From contig NZ_QNQP01000003.1 in assembly GCF_003316635.1 (NCBI RefSeq), positions 62,001 through 126,000 on the forward strand: a DNA stretch of 64,000 nucleotides, given 5' to 3'. The translations under genes were made by a program, and so were the position numbers. Below, in pieces: positions 34,020 to 41,530 of this stretch. The DNA is from Roseovarius dicentrarchi. Lineage in GTDB: Bacteria; Pseudomonadota; Alphaproteobacteria; Rhodobacterales; Rhodobacteraceae. Below the pieces are notes generated by a model. That model searched no databases and had not been told where the DNA came from. It saw nothing but the letters and a program-made list of their open reading frames with translations. Within the stretch, counting starts at the first letter, position 1. Each line of letters opens with the position of its first letter.

Positions 34020-35804
34020 CTACGTCTTGTCGTAGCCTTGCTTTTGCGCCTGATACAGCTGCGCATACAGCCGGTTTTGCCGTATCAGATCCTCGTGGCG
34101 GCCCTCTTCGACCAGCTGGCCGGCCTCCAGCACGAAAATGCGGTCGGCATCGGCGACCGACGACAGGCGGTGTGCCACGACGATGGTTGTCTTGCCCTTC
34201 GTCAGCCGGTCCAGCGCGGATTTGATGCGCGCCTCGGTCGCCTGATCCAGCGCCGATGTCGCCTCGTCCAGCAGCAGGATGGGCGCATCGGTCAGGAAGG
34301 CGCGGGCGATGGCAATACGCTGTTTCTGCCCGCCCGACAGTTGCGCGCCCTTCGGCCCGACGGGGGCGTTGCCGCGCGCGCGGACCAGATCGGCGATCTC
34401 GGCGTCTTCGGCGGCCTGCCAGACCTGGGCATCGGTGGCGCCCGGATTGACGTAGCGGATGTTTTCCCAGATCGAATTGTTGAAAATCACGATATCCTGC
34501 GCCACCACCGAATAGGCGCCTCGCAGCGCGCCCACCTTCAGCTGGTCGATCGGCTGGCCGCCGATGGTGATGCGCCCGCCCTTGGTGTCATAAAGCCGCG
34601 TCAGCAGCGACAGGATCGTGGTTTTGCCCGACCCGGTAGAGCCGACGATGGCCGACACCTGCCCACCCTTGAAGGTCATATCCAGACCATTGAACAGCGG
34701 GTGATCCGGGCTGTAGGAAAAATGCACATCCTCCAGCACGATATCGCCGCCGGTGTCGAATTCGGTCAGCGCGCCGGGCTTGTCCGTTATGCTGGGAACT
34801 TCGTCGTAAAGGCGGCGAATACGCTCCAGCACCACCAGATTGGACGGCAGGCTGCCGAAAAACAGCGCCAGCAGGCGGGCCGGATCGAACACCATGACCA
34901 TGCCCAGAAGGAACGTGATGATGCCGGCGCCGTCCATGTCGAAATTGGGTGACAGCACCATGTAGCCGCCGCCGCCGATGACCAGCACATACACAAAGGC
35001 CGAGCTGAGGTCGATCGACGGCATCACCAGCGCCTGCGTGACCTGCACCCGGTTCATCAGATCGCGGATCGCGCCGGTGCCCTGCATCAGGCGGTCGGTT
35101 TCCACGCCTTCCTGGCTGGCGATCTTGACGGTGCGCATGCCGTTTACCGTTTCTTCGATGCCGTTCATATATTCGCCCATCTGGGTTTCAGCCTCGCCCT
35201 GCGCGATCTTTACCCGGTCCGAGACGTAATTCATGATCCAGATGATGAACGGCAGCACCACAACGGCGGTGGTGAACAGGATCGGATTTTTCCAGATCAG
35301 GTAGCCCGATACGATGATGACCGTCACCGCGTCGCGCACCGCATTGGCCACGGCCTGCCCGACGAACACGCCCAGCGCCTGCGTCTGGCCGACCAGCCGC
35401 TGAATGATCTCGCCCGATTTCGTGCGCTCGAAATAGGCCAGATCCAGCGACATCATATGCGCGATCAGGTCGCGGCGCATCTGGTAGATCGCGTCATTGC
35501 TGACCCAGATCGTGATGCGTGGCACCAGATAGGACATCAGCCCGCGCACCGCGAACAGCACGAAAACGACGATGCAGACGGTCACCAGATCAGCGACGCT
35601 GCCGCTTTCGAAAATGACGCGCAGGCCGCTTTCGGTCATCGACAGGAATTGCTGATAGACAAATCCCTGCACCAGAATCATCAGCAGCACAACGATCAGC
35701 CACGGCGCCTTTTTCCGCAGATATTGGGTCCACAGCCAGCGCAGGTTTATGCGGTCACGCTCGGAATAAAGCGGTTCGCGCTTGGGTTTGGGGGTCTTGC
35801 TCAT
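34020..35804 (-). CDS. ABC exporter, fused permease and ATPase (MsbA-like)
   Basis: A 594-residue half-transporter. Residues about 30-325 hold six membrane segments of a type IV exporter fold. The ATPase has Walker A GSTGSGKTT (388-396), signature LSGGQ (489-493), Walker B ILLLDEATSALD (D513, E514) and the switch His in VVAHRLSS (H545). The position upstream of DUF4170-waaA-lpxK on the same strand suggests lipid A-core flipping (MsbA role), but sequence alone cannot separate it from multidrug or peptide exporters. Confidence 0.85.
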   Translation of the reverse strand: MSKTPKPKREPLYSERDRINLRWLWTQYLRKKAPWLIVVLLMILVQGFVYQQFLSMTESGLRVIFESGSVADLVTVCIVVFVLFAVRGLMSYLVPRITIWVSNDAIYQMRRDLIAHMMSLDLAYFERTKSGEIIQRLVGQTQALGVFVGQAVANAVRDAVTVIIVSGYLIWKNPILFTTAVVVLPFIIWIMNYVSDRVKIAQGEAETQMGEYMNGIEETVNGMRTVKIASQEGVETDRLMQGTGAIRDLMNRVQVTQALVMPSIDLSSAFVYVLVIGGGGYMVLSPNFDMDGAGIITFLLGMVMVFDPARLLALFFGSLPSNLVVLERIRRLYDEVPSITDKPGALTEFDTGGDIVLEDVHFSYSPDHPLFNGLDMTFKGGQVSAIVGSTGSGKTTILSLLTRLYDTKGGRITIGGQPIDQLKVGALRGAYSVVAQDIVIFNNSIWENIRYVNPGATDAQVWQAAEDAEIADLVRARGNAPVGPKGAQLSGGQKQRIAIARAFLTDAPILLLDEATSALDQATEARIKSALDRLTKGKTTIVVAHRLSSVADADRIFVLEAGQLVEEGRHEDLIRQNRLYAQLYQAQKQGYDKT

Positions 35805-35853
35805 ATGCGGGCCGGGCCTTGGGTTGGGACGTGTGGCCCGGTCTTAGCGGGTT

Positions 35854-35882
35854 CCGGCGGCGGCGTCACGCATCGCCGCCGG
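35854..35882. other. GC-rich hairpin between pseudoprotease and ABC exporter genes
   Basis: A perfect 9-bp stem (CCGGCGGCG / CGCCGCCGG) with an 11-base loop lies just after the stop of the trypsin-fold gene on the minus strand. No T-run follows, so it is not a clear intrinsic terminator; it may stabilise the 3' end or assist Rho-dependent termination. Confidence 0.35.
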
Positions 35883-35891
35883 TAAATTGCG

Positions 35892-37679
35892 TCACTCCCA
35901 GCAGCTGACCAGCACGGTGATGCCGGCCGCGCGTTCGGACATCTGCGCCGGGGCCAGCGCCGCAGTGCCGGTGTCGGCCGCAGCGGGGGTCATCCCGGCA
36001 TCGGCCAGCACGCGCGCCAATGCGCCCGACCCGGCGGCAAAGGCCACATCGCCGGGCAACGTGCGCGCGCCATCGCCGCGCGGCAGCAGCATGCCCAGAA
36101 CGGCGCCGCCCGAATCCAGAACCGGACCGCCGGCATCGCCATCCAGCGGGGCCAGCGCCAGACGGTTTATGCCTTCCTCGCCGTTCAGGCCGCGGATGTC
36201 GGACACGGTGCCAAAAGTCAGCGACGGCGCGCCCAGAACGCCGCCATAGGAATACCCCGCCAGCGTCACCTCGGATTGGATGCGCGGCGCGCTCTGGCTG
36301 AGCGCGGCAACGCCGATGGGCGCCACGGCGCCGCGCGGGCGCAGCACCGACACGCCCAGACCGTCATCGGTTGCGACAATGTCGGCATCCTGCCCATCCT
36401 CGATGGTGATGCGCCCGCAGCCGGTGGCAAATTCGGACGTGGTGACAACAGTGCCGCGCCCGTCGATGTAGAATCCCGAGCGCGCGAATTTCGGTTTGCG
36501 GATTTCCAGACCGGAAATCAAATCGACGCTTTGCGCCTCATTGTAGCCGGCACCGGGGTCCAGCGTGCCGCCGGTGCGCACAAAACTGTCCTGCATGACG
36601 CGCAGCAGACGGGTGCGCCGCTCTTCGTCGCCGGCGGGCCAGATCAGGGTAAAGCCCTTGATTTCGCCGCCTTCAATCCGCGCCTCGGTATGGGATACGA
36701 TGCTGGCATTCTCGCCCACAAGGGTAAAGCTGTCGCGCCCGCGTTCGCGCGGCCCGTCCTCGGGCACGATTTCCAGCGTCTGCATGATGTCATAAAGGCC
36801 ATACAGCGTGTCCTGCGTGCCCTCCTGGCTGATCATCAGAACGCGGGCAGGGATGTCGCCGGTCGCGTCGAAATGCGCAAAGGGCGGCTCATACTTTGCG
36901 AATTTGACCACGCCCAGCGGGATCTGCATCTGAATGCCTGCCTTGGGGTCTGCCACACGCTCCAGCCCCAGACCGTCCAGAACGGCATTGTACTGCGCCA
37001 GCAATTCGGCGCGCTGACGAGTGGTCAGAACGCCGGTATTGTCATGCCCGTTGGCCGTCTGCCATGCGGCCATGGACCGGCGGGTGCCTGCGCCGAACTG
37101 CGCGTCGATACGGCCCTGATAATGCCCGGCCCATTCCAGCGCGACCTGAAGGCTGGCCCGCTCGTCCCGGCTGAGCTGCGCCTCGCTTTCGCGGGCCTCG
37201 CGCGGGGTTTCGTCGACGACTTCAGGCTCGGGTTGCGGCGCGGGATCGGCCTGCGCCTGCTCGACCTGCTCCAGCGCCTGTGCCAGATCCGTGCCCGCCT
37301 CTGTCTGCGGCGCTGGCGTGTCTTGCGCCAGCAAATCGGCGCCAACCGGCCAGATCTGCCGTGCATAATCAGAGCTTTGGGTGACGTAGCTGTCGCGGGG
37401 GATGCTGCCATTGCGGCGCAATTCGCGCAGAACCTCATCGGCGGTTTCGGGGTCATACGGGCCCAGCGCCACGACGAACCAGCCCGATCCGTCCAGATCA
37501 AAGCCGTTCACATCGTTCAGCGATGCTGCGCGGCGGCGCAATGCCTCGTTTATGGCGGCAAGGTTCGGCTGGGCCTCGATCTGGACCCAGACCGGCCCGG
37601 TATCCCCGGTTTGCTGCGCCTGCGCCATGCCAAGGCCCGCGACCATCACGAAAATCGCCGCCAGAAATCTGCTTATCAT
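35892..37679 (-). CDS. Exported trypsin-fold protein with peptidoglycan-binding domain; catalytic triad lost
   Basis: A 595-residue exported protein with signal peptide MISRFLAAIFVMVAGLGMAQAQ. Residues about 28-110 resemble a SPOR-like repeat (VWVQIEAQPNLAAINEALRR, GWFVVALGPYDPETADEVLR). Residues 168-235 resemble a peptidoglycan-binding fold (LQVALEWAGHYQGRIDAQFG, GTRRSMAAWQ). A trypsin-like domain fills residues 398-560. Where active enzymes have His, Asp and Ser, this protein has E416 (TTSEFATGC), G442 (GLGVSVLRP) and A516 (DGDAGGPV), so it should not be a protease. The fold's core motifs remain, suggesting a binding or scaffold role at the cell wall. The start is at MISRF; a start 30 codons upstream would bury the signal peptide. 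Confidence 0.85.
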   Translation of the reverse strand: MISRFLAAIFVMVAGLGMAQAQQTGDTGPVWVQIEAQPNLAAINEALRRRAASLNDVNGFDLDGSGWFVVALGPYDPETADEVLRELRRNGSIPRDSYVTQSSDYARQIWPVGADLLAQDTPAPQTEAGTDLAQALEQVEQAQADPAPQPEPEVVDETPREARESEAQLSRDERASLQVALEWAGHYQGRIDAQFGAGTRRSMAAWQTANGHDNTGVLTTRQRAELLAQYNAVLDGLGLERVADPKAGIQMQIPLGVVKFAKYEPPFAHFDATGDIPARVLMISQEGTQDTLYGLYDIMQTLEIVPEDGPRERGRDSFTLVGENASIVSHTEARIEGGEIKGFTLIWPAGDEERRTRLLRVMQDSFVRTGGTLDPGAGYNEAQSVDLISGLEIRKPKFARSGFYIDGRGTVVTTSEFATGCGRITIEDGQDADIVATDDGLGVSVLRPRGAVAPIGVAALSQSAPRIQSEVTLAGYSYGGVLGAPSLTFGTVSDIRGLNGEEGINRLALAPLDGDAGGPVLDSGGAVLGMLLPRGDGARTLPGDVAFAAGSGALARVLADAGMTPAAADTGTAALAPAQMSERAAGITVLVSCWE

Positions 37680-37747
37680 TCTATTCGTCACCCTTAAGAC
37701 CCATCGCAAATTCCATTGCGTTTCAGGTGTTCTAACAAGAAACCGAT

Positions 37748-37770
37748 AATATGCACTTAAAATATGCACT
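37748..37770 (-). repeat. Direct repeat upstream of the trypsin-fold gene
   Basis: Two copies of AATATGCACT (37748-37757 and 37761-37770), 13 bases apart, lie 69-91 bases before the start of the pseudoprotease gene. On the minus strand AGTGCATATT occurs twice, followed by TATTAT-like sequence, so this may be a regulator site or part of a promoter. Confidence 0.35.
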
Positions 37771-37896
37771 CCGCCGCCCCGGAACCCGGCGCCAAATTAT
37801 GCCCGCCCGCCTGATTGACGCGTTGCCCGGCCCGCCGTAGGTAGGGGGCGCGATTTCAGGGGCGCCGCGCCCCATGGCATCCCGAAAGAGGCCCGC

Positions 37897-38826
37897 ATGA
37901 CCGATACCACCGCAAAACCGCGCAGCTTTCAGGAAATTATCCTGAGATTGCAAAGCTATTGGGCCGCCCAAGGCTGCGCCATCATGCAGCCCTATGACAT
38001 GGAGGTCGGCGCCGGCACGTTCCACCCCGCCACCACCCTGCGCAGCCTGGGGCCGCGCCCGTGGTCGGCGGCCTATGTGCAGCCCTCGCGCCGCCCCACC
38101 GACGGGCGCTATGGCGAGAACCCGAACCGCTTGCAGCATTACTACCAGTACCAGGTGCTGATCAAACCCAGCCCGCCGGAATTGCAGGCGCTGTATCTGG
38201 GCAGCCTTGAGGCCATCGGCATCGACATGAACCTGCATGACATCCGCTTTGTCGAGGATGACTGGGAAAGCCCGACCTTGGGCGCCTGGGGTCTGGGCTG
38301 GGAGGTCTGGTGCGACGGGATGGAAGTCAGCCAGTTCACCTATTTCCAGCAGGTCGGCGGGCATGACTGCACGCCCGTTTCGGGCGAATTGACCTACGGG
38401 CTGGAGCGTCTGGCGATGTATGTGCTGGGGGCGGGTCACGTCATGGACATGCCCTATAACGACCCCGCCGCGCCCATCCCGCTGACCTATGGCGACGTGT
38501 TCCGCCAGACCGAGCAGGAATTTTCACGCTGGAATTTCGACATTGCCAATACCGATGTCCTGCTGCGCCATTTCGAGGAGGCCGAGGCCGAGTGCCGCGC
38601 CATTCTGGACGCGCCGGAAACCGACCCCAAAACGCAGCGGCGCATCGTCATGGCGCACCCCGCCTATGACCAATGCATCAAGGCCAGCCACATCTTCAAC
38701 CTGCTAGACGCGCGCGGCGTGATTTCCGTGACCGAGCGGCAGTCCTACATTGGCCGCGTGCGCGCGCTGGCAAAACAATGCGCCGACGCCTTCGTGCAGA
38801 CCAGCGCCGGGGGCTGGGCGGCGTAA
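37897..38826 (+). CDS. glyQ: Glycyl-tRNA synthetase, alpha subunit
   Basis: A 309-residue catalytic alpha subunit of the bacterial (alpha-beta)2 glycyl-tRNA synthetase. The class II N-terminus [20 protein letters not shown] and the motif [36 protein letters not shown] are almost invariant in the family. [10 protein letters not shown] and QTSAGGWAA are near the C-terminus. The stop overlaps the next start (TAATG). Confidence 0.97.
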   Translation: MTDTTAKPRSFQEIILRLQSYWAAQGCAIMQPYDMEVGAGTFHPATTLRSLGPRPWSAAYVQPSRRPTDGRYGENPNRLQHYYQYQVLIKPSPPELQALYLGSLEAIGIDMNLHDIRFVEDDWESPTLGAWGLGWEVWCDGMEVSQFTYFQQVGGHDCTPVSGELTYGLERLAMYVLGAGHVMDMPYNDPAAPIPLTYGDVFRQTEQEFSRWNFDIANTDVLLRHFEEAEAECRAILDAPETDPKTQRRIVMAHPAYDQCIKASHIFNLLDARGVISVTERQSYIGRVRALAKQCADAFVQTSAGGWAA

Positions 38827-39350
38827 TGGGAAAGATCCTGACCGTGCTTTTGGTTGTCTGTGCCGTCGCTGGCGGCGCCCTGATGTATTACCAACAGGTC
38901 TACGCCTATTATTATGACGTCACGCCGAATGGCGACACGGATGTGCAGATCACATCGCTGATCACGGACGCGCCCGAGCCGGTGCTGTACGACAATTTCC
39001 GCGCCATCGACGCCGACAGCTCGCCCATCCGCTACCGCGCGTGCTTTGACACCTCCATGAGCCTGGCCATGCTGACCGAAACCTATGTGCTGGACGAGGA
39101 CGCGGTGCCGCTGACCGCGCCGAAATGGTTCGATTGCTTTGACGCCAAGGAAATCGGCGCGGCGATCGAGGCGGGCAGCGCGCTGGCCTTCATGAGCATT
39201 GAAAACGTCGAATATGGCATTGACCGGGTGGTTGCCATTCATGACGACGGGCGCGGCTGGGTCTGGGACCAGATCAACCGCTGCGGCGAGATTGTGTTTG
39301 ACGGCAATGCCGCCCCCGACGATTGCCCGACACCCCCCGAAGGATACTAA
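38826..39350 (+). CDS. DUF6446-type small protein between glyQ and glyS
   Basis: A 174-residue protein with an N-terminal membrane anchor (ILTVLLVVCAVAGGALMYYQQ) and a periplasmic domain with four Cys (in YRACFDTS, WFDCFD, NRCGEI and DDCPTP). It fits the DUF6446 proteins that sit inside glyQS in Rhodobacterales; no function is known. The start overlaps the glyQ stop and the stop is three bases before glyS, so all three are co-translated. Confidence 0.75.
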   Translation: MGKILTVLLVVCAVAGGALMYYQQVYAYYYDVTPNGDTDVQITSLITDAPEPVLYDNFRAIDADSSPIRYRACFDTSMSLAMLTETYVLDEDAVPLTAPKWFDCFDAKEIGAAIEAGSALAFMSIENVEYGIDRVVAIHDDGRGWVWDQINRCGEIVFDGNAAPDDCPTPPEGY

Positions 39351-39353
39351 ACC

Positions 39354-41453
39354 ATGCCCGATCTGCTGATCGAACTTTTCTCCGAGGAAATCCCGGCCCG
39401 GATGCAGACCCGCGCCGCCGCCGACCTGAAGGCGCGCATGACCGACGGTCTGGTCGAGGCCGGGCTGACCTATGCGGGCGCCGCTGCCTTCTCCACTCCA
39501 CGCCGCCTGACGCTGGCGATTGACGGGCTGACCGCCGCGTCGCCCACCACGCGCGAGGAACGCAAAGGCCCGCGCACCGATGCGCCAGAAAAGGCGATCG
39601 AGGGGTTTCTGCGCGGCGCGGGCGTGACCCGCGACGATCTGGAGGTGCGGGACGAAAAGAAGGGGCAGGTTTACTACGCCACCATCACCAAACCGGGCCG
39701 CGATGCGGATGTGATCATTGCCGAAGTGCTGGAAGGCATCATTCGCAATTTCCCATGGCCGAAATCTATGCGCTGGGGCACGGGCAGCCTGCGCTGGGTG
39801 CGCCCCTTGCATTCGATCCTGTGCATCCTGACGGATGACGCGGGCGAGGCCAGTGTTGTGGGTCTGGACGTCGACGGCATCAAGGCTGGCAACACCACCG
39901 AGGGCCACCGCTTCATGGCGCCGGGGCGGTTTGCCGTCACCGGCTTTGACGATTACGCGGCCAAGCTGAAGAAGCGTCACGTTGTGCTGGACGCCGCCGA
40001 ACGCGCCGATGCGATCTGGCAGGACGCGACCAATCAGGCGTTTGCCGCCGGGCTGGAGGTGGCCGAGGACGCGGGCTTGCTGGCCGAGGTTGCCGGGCTG
40101 GTCGAATGGCCGGTGGTGCTGATGGGCCGGATTGACGAGACGTTTCTGGGACTACCGCCCGAGGTGCTGCAAACCTCGATGAAGGAACATCAGAAATTCT
40201 TTTCGGTGCGCAACCCCAAGACGGGCCGGATCGAACGGTTCATCACAGTCGCCAACCGCGAGACTGCCGATAACGGCGCGACTATTCTGGCGGGCAATCA
40301 GAAGGTGCTGTTCGCGCGGCTGTCTGATGCCAAATTCTTTTGGGAGAATGACTTGCGCGTCGCGCAGGCAGGCGGGCAAGCGTGGCAGGACGCGCTGGCC
40401 AATGTCACCTTCCATAACAAGCTGGGCACGCAGGCGGACCGCGTGAACCGTATCGCCGCGCTTGCGCGGGAAATCGCCCCGGTGGTGGGGGCGGATCCCG
40501 ATCTGGCCGAGCAGGCCGCGCGCTGGGCCAAATCCGATTTGCCCTCGGAAATGGTCTATGAATTCCCCGAATTGCAGGGGCTGATGGGCCGCTATTACGC
40601 CGATGTCGCCGGCCTGCCGCCCGAAGTGGGCGCCGCCGCGCAGGATCATTACGCGCCGCTTGGCCCCTCCGACGCGGTGCCGACAGCGCCCGTGTCCATC
40701 GCCGTGGCGCTGGCGGACAAGCTGGATATCCTCACCGGATTCTGGGCGATTGATGAAAAGCCGACCGGCAGCAAGGATCCGTTTGCCCTGCGCCGTGCCG
40801 CGCTGGGCGTGATCCGTCTGGTTCTGGACAGCAACCTGCGCCGCAAACTGGACGGTATCCTGATCAAGGGCATCGGCCATTGGCAGGCGCATCAGGGCTT
40901 TAACGCCATTGAAACGCGTTTGCGCGCGGCCAGTCTGCTGTCGTTTTTCCATGACCGGTTCAAGGTGTTCCTGCGCGATCAGGGCATCCGGCACGATGTC
41001 ATCGACGCCTGCATCGCCATGCCGGGCAGCGACGATCTGGCCTTGCTCGTCAAACGCGCCACCGCGCTCAGCGATTTTCTGAAGACCGAGGACGGGGAAA
41101 ACCTGCTGCAAGGGTTCAAACGGGCCAACAACATCCTGACACAGGCCGAGCAGAACGACGGCGTCGAATATTCCTTTGGCGCCGATGCCAAATTCGCCGA
41201 AACGCAGGAGGAACGCGCGCTGTTCGCCGCCCTGACCGAGGCCGAGCCGCAGATTGCCGCCGCCGTCAAATCCGAGGATTTCGCCGCCGTCATGTTCGCC
41301 CTTGCGGGTCTGCGCGCCCCGATTGATGCGTTTTTCGACGCGGTGCAGGTCAATTCGGACAATCAGGTGGTGCGCCGCAATCGCCTGAATATGCTGGGCC
41401 AGATCCGCAAGATCGGGCTGGCCGCCGCTGACCTGACCCGCATCGAAGGCTAA
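39354..41453 (+). CDS. glyS: Glycyl-tRNA synthetase, beta subunit
   Basis: A 699-residue tRNA-recognition subunit. It begins with the family hallmark [20 protein letters not shown], and has [23 protein letters not shown] near residue 125, an HD-like domain in the middle ([24 protein letters not shown] near residue 395 has the family motif) and a C-terminal anticodon-binding helical bundle ending [17 protein letters not shown]-like sequence. Length is normal (690-700). Confidence 0.97.
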   Translation: [699 protein letters not shown]

Positions 41454-41530
41454 GGCGCCGCGCCCGGCGGTTTTCCTTGCCATGGGCGCGCACGCGCCTA
41501 TGCTGCACCCACAAAGGGAAAGGCGCCGCA

